A stretch of 64,000 nt of DNA from Buttiauxella agrestis ATCC 33320 (GTDB lineage: Bacteria > Pseudomonadota > Gammaproteobacteria > Enterobacterales > Enterobacteriaceae), in NCBI GenBank assembly GCA_024169445.1, contig JALKFA010000001.1:2666001-2730000 (forward strand), read 5' to 3'. The translations under genes were made by a program, and so were the position numbers. Positions 51,217 to 61,081 of this stretch are shown piece by piece; positions within the stretch are counted from its first letter, which is position 1, and each line of letters begins with the position of its first letter. The notes below the pieces were generated by a model that was not told where the DNA came from, ran no database searches, and saw nothing but the letters and a program-made list of their open reading frames with translations.

Positions 51217-52325
51217 TTTCCCGCTAATTCCACATCGCCCGCAGGAATACAACTACAACACAGGATTGTGCCATCGTCATTGATTGCGCTTTTCTTCAAC
51301 GCCTTGACTTCCCCGCTGACTAATTTAATTCGGCAACTGCCGCAAATTCCGGCCCGGCAAGAATAGGGCACACGGATACCTTGTTGTTCTAGCTGCTCAA
51401 GTAACACTTGCTGATTGTTGCCGCGGAATTGTTGGCCCTGCCAGTCAATTGCCACATTGCTTTCTTGCTGCTCAAAAGGTTCTGGCTCTTCTTCGGTGGC
51501 CCCTGCGCCATAAGCTTTTGCTGGTTTGGTCGCCAGCACTTCCAGCTCATCGCCCACTCGAATAATGCCGCTATTGCGGGCAATTAAATTCTGGCCGAAA
51601 TCGACGTCGCCATTATCTTGAGCGGTGCGGAATTGTTGCAGCGTTACCAGGGGTTCGCCGCTCGGATGTTTACGGCCACGCTCTGGACTGACGGTGGTGA
51701 AAATACAACGGCTACAAGGTTTCGCGACATCAAACGTCACACCACCAATACGCACCACTTTCCAGCTATCTTCAGCCCAGGCTTGTGCGCCAGTGACCAC
51801 GATATTTGGGCGGAATTGCGCCATTTTAACGCTTGCCCGGCAGCGGTTTTGTAAATCACGTAACGAAGCTTCGTTAACCAGCAGGAATGGATAACCGTCG
51901 GCAAATGACAGTGGCACCTCTTGATGACGTTTCACGCGACGGGTCAACGTTTCGCCCAGCCAGCGCAACTGCACCGGGCGCGAAAAGAATCCGCTCAACC
52001 ACTGGTTAATTTCATCCGGCGCTATCCGTGCTGTGAAATGATTACCCCACACTTCGGTCGGTTCGGCCTGAGGTTGAAAATCAGCAAAACGCACGCTGGC
52101 AGAACTGCCGTCGGGTGCGCTCAGAAATAAGCCATCGTGGGTAATGGCCGGGGTGAAAAGCACCATTTGCGGGAACTGACGCGCGGTAATAAAAGTGCCG
52201 TCAGATTCGGTGACCATAAAAATGCGGTCAAAGGCTAAACCGCTGCTGCTTGCCTGAGCATGCGAGAGGGCAAGACCGCGCATCGATTTCACCGGGTGAA
52301 TATAGAGTTGGGATAGGGTGATCAT
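51213..52325 (-). CDS. ycbX: YcbX, MOSC and 2Fe-2S ferredoxin protein
   Basis: 370 residues (369 in E. coli). An N-terminal MOSC_N beta barrel, a MOSC domain (about 95-260) that binds the molybdenum cofactor, and a C-terminal plant-type ferredoxin domain with CRAGICGSC and a fourth cysteine in the LCCSC segment. In E. coli YcbX, with CysJ as a reductase, detoxifies N-hydroxylated base analogues such as 6-hydroxylaminopurine. Divergent from rlmL. Confidence 0.95.
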   Translation of the reverse strand: MITLSQLYIHPVKSMRGLALSHAQASSSGLAFDRIFMVTESDGTFITARQFPQMVLFTPAITHDGLFLSAPDGSSASVRFADFQPQAEPTEVWGNHFTARIAPDEINQWLSGFFSRPVQLRWLGETLTRRVKRHQEVPLSFADGYPFLLVNEASLRDLQNRCRASVKMAQFRPNIVVTGAQAWAEDSWKVVRIGGVTFDVAKPCSRCIFTTVSPERGRKHPSGEPLVTLQQFRTAQDNGDVDFGQNLIARNSGIIRVGDELEVLATKPAKAYGAGATEEEPEPFEQQESNVAIDWQGQQFRGNNQQVLLEQLEQQGIRVPYSCRAGICGSCRIKLVSGEVKALKKSAINDDGTILCCSCIPAGDVELAGN

Positions 52326-52398
52326 TGCGCTCCCTCGGCATAAACGAATAAATAAACAATATAAGAGGCCAACTTTATGACATGCGTGGCAGATTGGC

Positions 52399-52404
52399 TA
52401 TAAT
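52399..52404 (+). promoter_or_regulatory. Candidate rlmL -10
   Basis: TATAAT in TGGCTATAATGCGCC, 40 bp before the rlmL start, between divergent ycbX and rlmL. The -35 match (TTATGA at 18 bp) is poor. Confidence 0.5.
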
Positions 52405-52443
52405 GCGCCACAATTTTCTTTTTATACCTGATTAAGTGACGAT

Positions 52444-54561
52444 ATGAATTCTCTGTTTGCCAGTACGGCGCGTGGGCTTGAAGAGCTATTAAAAACTGAA
52501 CTGGAGGGCCTTGGTGCGCAAGCATGCCAGGTGGTTCAGGGCGGCGTACATTACCAGGGGGACTCACGTCTGCTCTATCAAAGCTTGATGTGGAGCCGCC
52601 TTGCGTCCCGCATTTTGCTGCCTTTAAACGAATGCAGTGTTTACAGCGATCTCGATTTGTATCTTGGCGTACAGACCATCGACTGGCCTGCGCTGTTTGG
52701 CCCGGATGCGACCTTCGCGGTGCATTTCAGCGGCCTGAACGAGGTTATCCGTAATAGCCAGTACGGCGCGTTAAAAGTGAAGGATGCCATCGTCGACTCC
52801 TTTACCCGCAAAAACTTGCCGCGTCCGAATGTCGAACGCGAGCAACCTGACTTGCGCATTAACGTCTGGCTGAATAAAGACACCGCCAGCATCGCGCTGG
52901 ATTTGAGCGGTGAAGGCCTGCATCAGCGCGGTTACCGCGACAGCACCGGTGCTGCTCCTATTAAAGAAACGTTGGCATCCGCCATTGTGATGCGCTCAGG
53001 CTGGCAGCCGGGTACGCCGCTGCTCGATCCAATGTGTGGTTCCGGTACGTTGCTGATTGAAGCGGCAATGATCGCCACCGATCGTGCACCTGGTTTGCAT
53101 CGCAAACATTGGGGCTTCCTCGGCTGGGCAAATCACGATGTGGAGCTGTGGAAAGAAATTACCACCGAAGCACAGGTTCGTGCGCGTAAAGGCCTTGGCG
53201 AATACACATCACGTTTCTTCGGTTCAGATAACGACTCAAGGGTGATTGAACGCGCTCGCGCTAACTCCCGTCGTGCAGGTCTGGCCGATATCATCAGCTA
53301 CGAAGTGAAAGACGTCGCTAAACTGACTAACCCGCTGCCGGAAGGGCCTGTGGGGACGGTGATCAGCAACCCGCCTTACGGCGAACGTCTGGATAGCGAG
53401 CCTGCGCTGATTGCCTTGCACAGCCTGCTGGGCCGTAACATGAAGAACCATTTCGGTGGCTGGAATTTATCACTGTTCAGTGCTTCCCCAGATTTGCTCA
53501 GCTGCCTGCAATTGCGTGCTGAACGCCAGTTTAAAGCGAAGAATGGCCCGCTGGACTGTGTGCAGAAAAATTACCAGTTATCGGAAAACAGCACAGGTGC
53601 GGCATCAGGCCAGATTGCTGATGATTACGCGAACCGTCTGCGCAAAAACGTCAAAAAACTTGATAAATGGGCGCGTCAGGAAGGCATTGAATGCTACCGA
53701 ATTTACGATGCTGACCTGCCGGAATATAATGTCGCCGTTGACCGTTATGGCGAGTGGGTGGTGGTGCAGGAATATGCGCCACCGAAAACCGTTGATGCGA
53801 ATAAAGCGCGCCAGCGTCTGTTTGACGTCATTGCAGCAACGCTCGCGGTGCTGGAATTACCATCTAATCGTCTGATTCTGAAAACCCGTGAACGTCAGAA
53901 AGGGAAAAGCCAATATCAGAAAATGGATGAGAAGGGTGACTTCATGGAAGTGAGTGAATATAACGCTCGCCTGTGGGTTAACCTGACTGACTATCTCGAT
54001 ACTGGTTTATTCCTCGACCACCGTATTGCACGCCATATGTTGGGTAAAATGAGCAAAGGGAAAGACTTCCTTAACCTCTTTGCTTATACCGGCAGTGCAA
54101 CGGTTCACGCAGGCTTAGGCGGCGCTAAAACCACGACTACCGTAGATATGTCGCGTACTTATCTGGAGTGGGCTGAGCGTAACTTACGTCTCAATGGTTT
54201 GAGCGGTCGCGCTCACCGCCTGATTCAGGCTGATTGCCTGGGCTGGTTGCGTGAAACCGATGAACAGTTTGATCTGATTTTTATCGATCCACCAACGTTC
54301 TCAAACTCAAAACGTATGGAAGAATCTTTTGATGTCCAGCGTGATCATCTGGTGCTGATGAAAGACCTTAAGCGCCTGTTGCGCCAGGGCGGCACCATTA
54401 TGTTCTCCAACAATAAACGTGGCTTCAAAATGGACTTTGATGGGCTAGCGAACCTGGGTCTGAACGCTCAGGAAATCACGCAGAAAACCCAGTCGCAAGA
54501 CTTTGCCCGTAATCGCCAAATTCATAACTGCTGGCTCGTGACTCACGTAGCCAAGGATTAA
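52444..54561 (+). CDS. rlmL: Bifunctional 23S rRNA methyltransferase RlmKL
   Basis: 705 residues (702 in E. coli). An N-terminal THUMP domain (about 45-155), the RlmL methyltransferase with [14 protein letters not shown] and NPPYGER that makes m2G2445, then the RlmK methyltransferase with [14 protein letters not shown] and DPPTFSNS that makes m7G2069. Both act on helix 74 of 23S rRNA. The fusion is usual in gammaproteobacteria. uup starts 5 bp after its stop. Confidence 0.98.
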   Translation: MNSLFASTARGLEELLKTELEGLGAQACQVVQGGVHYQGDSRLLYQSLMWSRLASRILLPLNECSVYSDLDLYLGVQTIDWPALFGPDATFAVHFSGLNEVIRNSQYGALKVKDAIVDSFTRKNLPRPNVEREQPDLRINVWLNKDTASIALDLSGEGLHQRGYRDSTGAAPIKETLASAIVMRSGWQPGTPLLDPMCGSGTLLIEAAMIATDRAPGLHRKHWGFLGWANHDVELWKEITTEAQVRARKGLGEYTSRFFGSDNDSRVIERARANSRRAGLADIISYEVKDVAKLTNPLPEGPVGTVISNPPYGERLDSEPALIALHSLLGRNMKNHFGGWNLSLFSASPDLLSCLQLRAERQFKAKNGPLDCVQKNYQLSENSTGAASGQIADDYANRLRKNVKKLDKWARQEGIECYRIYDADLPEYNVAVDRYGEWVVVQEYAPPKTVDANKARQRLFDVIAATLAVLELPSNRLILKTRERQKGKSQYQKMDEKGDFMEVSEYNARLWVNLTDYLDTGLFLDHRIARHMLGKMSKGKDFLNLFAYTGSATVHAGLGGAKTTTTVDMSRTYLEWAERNLRLNGLSGRAHRLIQADCLGWLRETDEQFDLIFIDPPTFSNSKRMEESFDVQRDHLVLMKDLKRLLRQGGTIMFSNNKRGFKMDFDGLANLGLNAQEITQKTQSQDFARNRQIHNCWLVTHVAKD

Positions 54562-54566
54562 TTGTC

Positions 54567-56474
54567 ATGTCATTAATTAGTATGCACGGTGCCTGGTTGT
54601 CGTTTAGCGACGCACCGTTATTAGATAACACCGAACTCCATATTGAAGAAAACGAACGCGTCTGTCTGGTTGGCCGTAACGGCGCAGGCAAATCCACGCT
54701 GATGAAGATCCTGAATCGTGAAGTTCCGTTGGATGACGGGCGCATGATTTACGAACAAGATCTGATCGTGGCGCGTTTGCAGCAAGATCCGCCGCGTAAT
54801 GTCGCGGGAACGGTTTACGATTTCGTTGCTGAAGGCGTCGAAGAGCAGGCCGTGCATCTTAAGGCTTATCACGATATTTCTCATAAAGTGATGACCGATC
54901 CAAGCGACAAAAATCTCAATGAGATGGCGCGCATTCAGGAAATCCTCGATAACCAGAATCTCTGGCAGCTTGAAAGCCGTATCAATGAAGTGCTGCTGCA
55001 ATTAGGCCTGGATGCCGATACCGAACTGTCTGCGTTGTCTGGCGGCTGGTTGCGTAAAGCCGCATTGGGCCGCGCGTTGGTGAGTTCTCCGCGCGTGCTG
55101 CTGCTTGATGAACCGACTAACCACCTGGATATTGAAGCGATTGACTGGCTGGAAGGCTTCCTGAAAGAGTTCCAGGGCAGCATCGTGTTTATCTCCCACG
55201 ACCGTTCATTCATCCGCAATATGGCTACCCGTATTGTCGATCTTGATCGTGGCAAACTGGTTTCCTATCCTGGCGATTACGATCAGTATTTGCTGGCAAA
55301 AGAAGAAGCGTTGCGCGTTGAAGATCTGCAAAACGCTGAGTTCGATCGCAAACTGGCGCAGGAAGAGGTCTGGATTCGTCAGGGCATTAAAGCGCGCCGT
55401 ACCCGTAACGAAGGCCGTGTTCGTGCCTTGAAAGCGATGCGTAACGAACGCAGCGCACGTCGTGAAGTGCTGGGCAGCGCCAAAATGCAGGTCGAAGAAG
55501 CCGCTCGTTCCGGCAAAATCGTCTTTGAGATGGAAGATGTTTGCTACGCGATTGCTGAACGTGCTCTGGTTAAAGACTTCTCTGCTCAGGTCCAACGTAG
55601 CGATAAAATCGCGCTGGTGGGGCCAAACGGCTGCGGTAAAACTACACTGTTGAAACTGATGTTAGATCAGTTGCAAGCGGACAGCGGTCGCGTACATTGC
55701 GGTACCAAGCTGGAAGTGGCCTACTTCGACCAGCACCGTGCTGAGCTTGATCCGGACCGCACCGTGATGGATAACCTCGCGGAAGGTAAGCAAGAAGTGA
55801 TGGTGAACGGTAAACCGCGCCATGTGCTGGGTTATTTGCAGGACTTCTTGTTCCATCCAAAACGTGCAATGACGCCAGTGCGTGCGTTATCTGGCGGTGA
55901 GCGTAACCGCTTATTGCTGGCTCGTTTATTCCTGAAACCAAGTAACTTATTAATTCTCGATGAACCGACCAACGATCTGGATGTCGAAACGCTCGAATTG
56001 CTCGAAGAGTTGATTGACGGCTATCAAGGCACCGTGATGTTGGTCAGCCACGATCGTCAATTCGTCGATAACACCGTGACCGAATGCTGGATTTTCGAAG
56101 GCGAAGGAAAAATTGGTCGCTATGTTGGGGGCTACCATGATGCGAAGGGCCAACAGGCTTCTGCTCATTCTTTGCGCCAGTCTGTGGCAGATAAAGCGCA
56201 AAACACCGTAGCTGCGAAAGTGGAAGTTGTTAAACGCGCAAGTAGCAAGCTAAGCTATAACCTGCAGCGTGAACTAGAGCAATTACCACAACGTCTTGAA
56301 CAACTTGAGGCCGAACTGGAAGCGATTCAAGCGAAGGTCGGAGACCCTGAGTTTTTTAATCAGCCGCATGACGTCACGCAAAAAACCTTGAGCGACCTTT
56401 CTACAGCAGAAAAAGCACTGGAAGAGGCTTTTGAACGCTGGGAATATCTTGAAGCTCTGAAAAACGGCGCGTAA
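54567..56474 (+). CDS. uup: ABC-F ATPase Uup
   Basis: 635 residues, as in E. coli. Two soluble ABC cassettes: Walker A GRNGAGKST at 36-44 and GPNGCGKTT near 352-360; signatures LSGGWLRKAALG and LSGGERNRLLLA; Walker B LLLDEPTNHLD and LILDEPTNDLD. A C-terminal coiled coil (about 560-630) binds DNA or the ribosome. Loss raises precise transposon excision in E. coli, and it works on ribosomes like other ABC-F proteins. Confidence 0.98.
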   Translation: MSLISMHGAWLSFSDAPLLDNTELHIEENERVCLVGRNGAGKSTLMKILNREVPLDDGRMIYEQDLIVARLQQDPPRNVAGTVYDFVAEGVEEQAVHLKAYHDISHKVMTDPSDKNLNEMARIQEILDNQNLWQLESRINEVLLQLGLDADTELSALSGGWLRKAALGRALVSSPRVLLLDEPTNHLDIEAIDWLEGFLKEFQGSIVFISHDRSFIRNMATRIVDLDRGKLVSYPGDYDQYLLAKEEALRVEDLQNAEFDRKLAQEEVWIRQGIKARRTRNEGRVRALKAMRNERSARREVLGSAKMQVEEAARSGKIVFEMEDVCYAIAERALVKDFSAQVQRSDKIALVGPNGCGKTTLLKLMLDQLQADSGRVHCGTKLEVAYFDQHRAELDPDRTVMDNLAEGKQEVMVNGKPRHVLGYLQDFLFHPKRAMTPVRALSGGERNRLLLARLFLKPSNLLILDEPTNDLDVETLELLEELIDGYQGTVMLVSHDRQFVDNTVTECWIFEGEGKIGRYVGGYHDAKGQQASAHSLRQSVADKAQNTVAAKVEVVKRASSKLSYNLQRELEQLPQRLEQLEAELEAIQAKVGDPEFFNQPHDVTQKTLSDLSTAEKALEEAFERWEYLEALKNGA

Positions 56475-56490
56475 CTCAAGGAGACACGAT

Positions 56491-57759
56491 ATGTGTGCCA
56501 CGCATCACCATCGTTCACACATATTGTGTTCGCAATGCGACTTACTGGTCGCTCTGCCTGAATTAGACGACGGCCATAAGGCCGTCTGTCCTCGTTGTGG
56601 AACCACGTTGCAGACTCAGTGGTCCTCAGCGCGACAACGCCCTACAGCTTATTCGCTGGCAGCTCTGTTTATGTTGCTACTGGCGAATCTATTTCCTTTT
56701 ATTAGCATGAAAGTTGCCGGTATCAGCAGCGAAGTGTCGCTGCTTGAAATTCCTGGCGTGTTATTTAATGAAGATTACGCAAGCCTTGGCATGTTCTTCA
56801 TGGCTTTTGTGCAAGCGGTGCCCGTGCTCTGTCTGATCACCATTTTGTTACTGGTTAACCAGGTGGCGATGCCCCTTGCGCTTAAAAAGTGGCTGGCTCG
56901 ATTCTTCTTTCATTTAAAATCCTGGGGAATGGCGGAAATCTTTCTTGCTGGCATCCTGGTGAGTTTCGTCAAACTGATGGCTTATGGTGACATTGGCGTA
57001 GGAAGCAGCTTTATTCCCTGGTGTTTGTTTTGTGTGTTGCAGTTACGCGCTTTCCAGTGCGTGGACCGGCGCTGGCTATGGGATGATATTGCCCCTGAAC
57101 CTGTCATTGCGGCACCGCTGAAAGTCGGTGTATCAGGCATTCGCCAGGGGCTGCGCTCATGCCCGTGCTGTACCGCAATCGTGCCTGAAGATCAGGAAAT
57201 TTGCCCGCGTTGTGAAACCAAGGGTTATGTGCGTCGTCGCCATAGTTTGCAATGGACAGTCGCTCTGTTGCTGACTTCAATTATGCTTTATCTACCTGCG
57301 AACATATTACCCATCATGATTACCGAAGTACTGGGCAGCAAAATTCCCTCAACGATTATTGCCGGGGTAATTTTGTTGTGGAGTGAAGGTTCTTATCCGG
57401 TGGCCGCGGTGATTTTCATCGCCAGTATTTTGGTTCCAACACTCAAAATGTTAGCCATTGCATGGCTATGTTGGGATGCAAAAGGTCACGGGCAGCGTGA
57501 CAGTGAAAGAATGCACTTGATCTACGAAGTGGTCGAGTTTGTTGGACGCTGGTCAATGATAGACGTATTCGTCATTGCAGTTTTATCGGCGCTGGTGCGC
57601 ATGGGAGGATTGATGAGTATCTACCCGGCAATTGGTGCCGTTATGTTTGCATTAGTAGTTATTTTGACAATGTTTGCAGCGATGACCTTTGACCCTCGCT
57701 TGTCCTGGGATCGCGCACCGGATTCAACTTACGAGGAGTCTTCTGAGCATGGAAAATAA
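56491..57759 (+). CDS. pqiA: PqiA, inner-membrane protein of the Pqi lipid-transport system
   Basis: 422 residues (417 in E. coli). Two repeats of a cytosolic zinc-ribbon (CSQCDLL...CPRCGTT; CPCCTAI...CPRCETK) plus four membrane helices each, about eight helices in all. It anchors the periplasm-spanning PqiB MCE assembly. Paraquat-inducible and under SoxRS in E. coli. It starts 16 bp after uup and overlaps pqiB by 11 bp. Confidence 0.97.
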   Translation: MCATHHHRSHILCSQCDLLVALPELDDGHKAVCPRCGTTLQTQWSSARQRPTAYSLAALFMLLLANLFPFISMKVAGISSEVSLLEIPGVLFNEDYASLGMFFMAFVQAVPVLCLITILLLVNQVAMPLALKKWLARFFFHLKSWGMAEIFLAGILVSFVKLMAYGDIGVGSSFIPWCLFCVLQLRAFQCVDRRWLWDDIAPEPVIAAPLKVGVSGIRQGLRSCPCCTAIVPEDQEICPRCETKGYVRRRHSLQWTVALLLTSIMLYLPANILPIMITEVLGSKIPSTIIAGVILLWSEGSYPVAAVIFIASILVPTLKMLAIAWLCWDAKGHGQRDSERMHLIYEVVEFVGRWSMIDVFVIAVLSALVRMGGLMSIYPAIGAVMFALVVILTMFAAMTFDPRLSWDRAPDSTYEESSEHGK

Positions 57760-59386
57760 AAGCGGGGAAGCAAAAGTTACCAAGGTCAAAAACTGGTCCC
57801 CAGTATGGATTTTCCCTATCGTCACCGTACTTATTGGCGCATGGATCTTGTTCTATCACTATAGCCATCAGGGACCGGTCGTTACGCTAATTACCACCAA
57901 TGCCGAGGGTATTGAAGGCGGGAAAACTACCATCAAAAGCCGAAGCGTGAATGTTGGTGTGGTGGAAAGTGCGGTGTTGTCAGATGACTTACTGCACGTC
58001 GAAATCACTGCACGTCTGAATTCCGGGATGGAAAAACTGCTGCATAAAGATTCGGCGTTTTGGGTGGTGAAACCGCAGGTCGGGCGTGAAGGTATTTCAG
58101 GGCTTGGAACTTTGCTTTCCGGCGCTTATATCGAGCTGCAACCGGGTACTAAAGGGGGAAAAAGCAGTAAGTATGACTTGCTGGATGCCCCGCCTCTGGC
58201 CCCACCTGATGCGAAGGGTATCCGCATTACGCTTGAGAGTAATAAGGCAGGGCAGCTTGCACCGGGCGATCCGGTACTGTTCCGCGGTTATCGCGTTGGG
58301 TCAGTGGAAACCAGTACTTTTGATGCGGCAAAACGTAGCATCAAATATCAACTCTTTATTAGTGCGCCTAACGATCGCCTGGTCACCACCAATGTGCGTT
58401 TCTGGAAAGACAGCGGTATTGCCGTTGATATGTCTTCCCAGGGGATGCGTGTGGAAATGGGCTCGCTTACCACGCTGTTTAGCGGCGGTGTGAGTTTTGA
58501 TGTGCCAGAAGGTTGGGAGCTTGGCAAGGCCGCCGCACCTGGTAGTGAATACAAGCTATTTGACGACCAGAAAAGCACCCAGGACTCCTTGTATACCGAT
58601 CACATTGATTACCTGATGTTCTTCAAAGATTCCGTCCGTGGCTTACAGCCAGGTGCGCCTGTTGAGTTCCGTGGCATTCGTCTGGGAACCGTGGCGAAGG
58701 TGCCATTCTTTACCGCAGGTATGCGTCAGAAAATTAATGATGACTTCCGTATTCCGGTATTAATCCGCCTTGAGCCTGAACGTTTACAAAATCTCGTCGG
58801 TGATGATGTCCGAATTGAGGACAATATGGCATCGCTGATTAAACGCGGTTTGCGGGCCACGATGAAAACCGGCAGCCTGGTGACTGGCGCTCTGTTTATC
58901 GATCTTGATTTCAACCCTAAAGCTCCGCCGGTGACCGATTTGCCGACCTTTGATGGGTATCCAATCATTCCAACGATGAGCGGTGGTTTGGCGCAAATTC
59001 AACAACGTTTGCTGGAGACACTGGATAAGATTAATAACTTGCCATTGAATCCAATGATTGAAGAGACAACCAACTCGCTTGCTGAAAGCCAACGAACCAT
59101 GAAGCGCTTGCAGCAGACGCTGGATAATCTGAATAAGATTACGTCGAATAAATCAATGCAATCGTTGCCTGAAGATATGCAGACAACGCTACGTGAGCTC
59201 AATCGCAGCATGCAGGGCTTCCAGCCAGGTTCTGCGGCTTACAACAAGATGGTGGCCGATATGCAGCGTCTTGATCAGGTGCTGCGCGAACTGCAACCTG
59301 TGTTGCGCACGTTGAACGATAAGAGCAATTCGCTGATCTTTGAAGCGAAGGATAAAAAAGATCCCCAGCCGAAGAGGGCACAATAA
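57749..59386 (+). CDS. pqiB: PqiB, MCE-domain periplasmic tunnel protein
   Basis: I chose the start at 57749 (MENKSGEAKVTKVKNW), preceded by GAGGAG, giving 545 residues (546 in E. coli). One N-terminal membrane helix (WIFPIVTVLIGAWILFY), three MCE domains, and a long C-terminal helical region that forms the central needle. Hexameric rings span the periplasm to move lipids between membranes. It is joined to pqiC by TAATG. Confidence 0.97.
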   Translation: MENKSGEAKVTKVKNWSPVWIFPIVTVLIGAWILFYHYSHQGPVVTLITTNAEGIEGGKTTIKSRSVNVGVVESAVLSDDLLHVEITARLNSGMEKLLHKDSAFWVVKPQVGREGISGLGTLLSGAYIELQPGTKGGKSSKYDLLDAPPLAPPDAKGIRITLESNKAGQLAPGDPVLFRGYRVGSVETSTFDAAKRSIKYQLFISAPNDRLVTTNVRFWKDSGIAVDMSSQGMRVEMGSLTTLFSGGVSFDVPEGWELGKAAAPGSEYKLFDDQKSTQDSLYTDHIDYLMFFKDSVRGLQPGAPVEFRGIRLGTVAKVPFFTAGMRQKINDDFRIPVLIRLEPERLQNLVGDDVRIEDNMASLIKRGLRATMKTGSLVTGALFIDLDFNPKAPPVTDLPTFDGYPIIPTMSGGLAQIQQRLLETLDKINNLPLNPMIEETTNSLAESQRTMKRLQQTLDNLNKITSNKSMQSLPEDMQTTLRELNRSMQGFQPGSAAYNKMVADMQRLDQVLRELQPVLRTLNDKSNSLIFEAKDKKDPQPKRAQ

Positions 59387-59949
59387 TGAAAAAATGGCTT
59401 CCGATAGTTGCAGCTCTTGTTTTGACGGCCTGTAGCAGCGATCCGGGAAAGACGTATTATCAGCTACCTCAAAGCTCAACGCCTGCTATGCAGGCTGTGA
59501 GCCAGTCTGGCAGCCGTTTATTATGGGTGGAGCAAGTTGCGGTTCCTGACTACCTCGCCGGAAACGGCGTGGTTTATCAGACCAGCGATGTGCAATACGT
59601 GATTGCGACCAACAATTTGTGGGCAAGCCCATTAGACCAGCAACTACGTAATACTCTGGTCAGTAATCTGAGCAGCGCATTGCCAGGTTGGGTGGTGGCT
59701 TCACAACCGCTCGGTAGCGTTCAGGATACGTTGAGTGTCAACGTGACGGGTTTCCACGGTCGTTATGATGGCAAGGTCATTGTGAGCGGTGAATGGTTGC
59801 TTAACCACGAAGGGCAGTTGACTAAACGGCCATTTCATCTTGAGTTAAAACAGCAAGCTGATGGTTATGATGCGATGGTGAAAACTTTGGCTCAGGCCTG
59901 GCAACAAGAAGCGCAAAGTATTGCCGGCCAGTTAACACGCATTAATTAA
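59386..59949 (+). CDS. pqiC: PqiC, outer-membrane lipoprotein
   Basis: 187 residues, as in E. coli (YmbA). Lipoprotein signal with lipobox LTAC; Ser-Ser after the Cys favours outer-membrane sorting. ABC-type transport auxiliary fold. It docks the PqiB tunnel at the outer membrane. The start codon shares one base with the pqiB stop, so pqiABC is a single unit. Confidence 0.96.
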   Translation: MKKWLPIVAALVLTACSSDPGKTYYQLPQSSTPAMQAVSQSGSRLLWVEQVAVPDYLAGNGVVYQTSDVQYVIATNNLWASPLDQQLRNTLVSNLSSALPGWVVASQPLGSVQDTLSVNVTGFHGRYDGKVIVSGEWLLNHEGQLTKRPFHLELKQQADGYDAMVKTLAQAWQQEAQSIAGQLTRIN

Positions 59950-59964
59950 TCACTTCAGTAGCAC

Positions 59965-60010
59965 AAAAAAGCTGCGCCATTCGCTATCAACGCGGGCGCA
60001 GCTTTTCTTT
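59965..60010 (+). terminator. pqiABC terminator
   Basis: AAAAGCTGCGCC / GGCGCAGCTTTT stem with a loop of about 16 nt, then CTTTT. Confidence 0.85.
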
Positions 60011-60204
60011 TGGCATGAGCTCGTTACCAGTCATTGTTCACACTTTTTTCTCAAATCGCATCACATGTAGCTCACAAATATGACATTGGCGTGAATTTTG
60101 CGCATTGACGGTGGCGTGTTTTGGAGGTATTCGTTATATGTGGTTGCACGTTTTGTGGCCACTGTTTTCTTTCCACCAGATTAAAGAAATGAGGGAAACG
60201 AGGC

Positions 60205-60372
60205 ATGAAGAGACAAAAACGAGATCGCCTGGAACGGGCTCATCAGCGTGGTTATCAAGCAGGTATCGTCGGACGCTCCAAAGAGATGTGTCCTTATCAG
60301 ACACTGAATCAGAGGTCGTACTGGATGGGAGGCTGGCGAGAAGCCATGGAAGACAGGGCGGTTACCGCGTAA
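60205..60372 (+). CDS. rmf: Ribosome modulation factor RMF
   Basis: A 55-residue protein (MKRQKRDRLERAHQRGYQAG...), the same length as E. coli RMF and highly basic. GAGG lies just before ATG. It binds 30S near the anti-Shine-Dalgarno and drives 70S dimerisation to 100S in stationary phase. It has its own long upstream region (255 bp) and terminator; in E. coli it responds to ppGpp and growth rate. The overlapping longer frame in the same region is not a gene. Confidence 0.96.
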   Translation: MKRQKRDRLERAHQRGYQAGIVGRSKEMCPYQTLNQRSYWMGGWREAMEDRAVTA

Positions 60373-60392
60373 TCACTGTCTCTTTAGAAAAA

Positions 60393-60424
60393 GAAACCTC
60401 CGCACAGCGGAGGTTTCGCGTTTA
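60393..60424 (+). terminator. rmf terminator
   Basis: GAAACCTCCGC / GCGGAGGTTTC stem with a 3-nt loop, 20 bp after rmf; the following T-run is short (GCGTTTAT). Confidence 0.82.
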
Positions 60425-60483
60425 TACCCGTCATCTTTCAAGCCGCAGGGGTGTTGGCTGCAACTTGAATGCTAACGGGTATA
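60423..60483. repeat. 61-bp palindromic repeat between rmf and fabA
   Basis: The outer ends TATACCCGT and ACGGGTATA are perfect inverted copies, and complementarity continues inward (TTCAAG...GCAG against CTGC...CTTGAA) to about 28 bp per arm with a few mismatches. It fills the convergent rmf-fabA gap. The shape and ends fit a short non-autonomous palindromic (MITE-like) repeat; copy number elsewhere cannot be seen here. Confidence 0.72.
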
Positions 60484-60488
60484 GAGGG

Positions 60489-61007
60489 CTAGAAAGCAGT
60501 GGTATCTTTGAACAGACCCACTTTCAGATCGGTAGCGGTGTAAATGACACGGCCATCAACCAGTACTTCACCATCTGCCAGGCCCATGATCAGGCGGCGA
60601 TTGATGACGCGTTTGAAATGAATACGATAGGTAACTTTCTTCGCAGTTGGCAGAATCTGACCCGCGAGTTTAACTTCACCCACACCCAGAGCACGACCTT
60701 TACCTTCACCACCGAGCCAGCCCAGGTAGAAACCGACCAGCTGCCACATCGCATCAAGGCCCAGACAACCAGGCATTACCGGATCGCCGATAAAGTGGCA
60801 GCCAAAGAACCACAGATCAGGATTAATATCTAATTCTGCTTCAACGTAACCTTTATCGAAGTTACCACCGTCTTCGGTCATCTTGACCACGCGGTCCATC
60901 ATCAGCATGGATGGCGCAGGTAACCGTGGGCCTTCAGCGCCAAACAGTTCTCCACGACCAGAGGCAAGAAGATCTTCTTTTGTATAGGATTCGCGTTTAT
61001 CTACCAT
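60489..61007 (-). CDS. fabA: 3-hydroxydecanoyl-ACP dehydratase/isomerase FabA
   Basis: 172 residues, as in E. coli. Hot-dog fold dimer. Catalytic His71 ([12 protein letters not shown]) and Asp85 (GLDAMW) are present. It dehydrates 3-hydroxydecanoyl-ACP and isomerises trans-2 to cis-3-decenoyl-ACP, the entry to unsaturated fatty acids. FadR and FabR sites lie upstream. Convergent with rmf. Confidence 0.99.
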   Translation of the reverse strand: MVDKRESYTKEDLLASGRGELFGAEGPRLPAPSMLMMDRVVKMTEDGGNFDKGYVEAELDINPDLWFFGCHFIGDPVMPGCLGLDAMWQLVGFYLGWLGGEGKGRALGVGEVKLAGQILPTAKKVTYRIHFKRVINRRLIMGLADGEVLVDGRVIYTATDLKVGLFKDTTAF

Positions 61008-61045
61008 GTTTACAGTAAGCCTTTTTATAATGAAGCACGCATGTT

Positions 61046-61063
61046 AGCTAACACGTGTACGCT
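61046..61063 (-). promoter_or_regulatory. FabR palindrome upstream of fabA
   Basis: AGCTAACACGTGTACGCT is a palindrome centred on ACACGTGT. The same sequence lies at the same place in E. coli fabA, where FabR represses. It sits 40-55 bp before the fabA start. Confidence 0.65.
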
Positions 61064-61081
61064 CAACAAGTCCGATCAGTT
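61063..61081 (-). promoter_or_regulatory. FadR operator of fabA
   Basis: On the minus strand AACTGATCGGACTTGTTGA, which matches the E. coli fabA FadR site almost base for base. FadR activates fabA from here and is released by long-chain acyl-CoA. The site overlaps the last codons and stop of lonH. Confidence 0.78.

Noticed and set aside
60105-60833. 242-codon plus-strand frame spanning rmf and antisense fabA
   Set aside because: It crosses the real rmf gene in another frame, the rmf terminator, the palindromic repeat and fabA antisense. No domain is seen.
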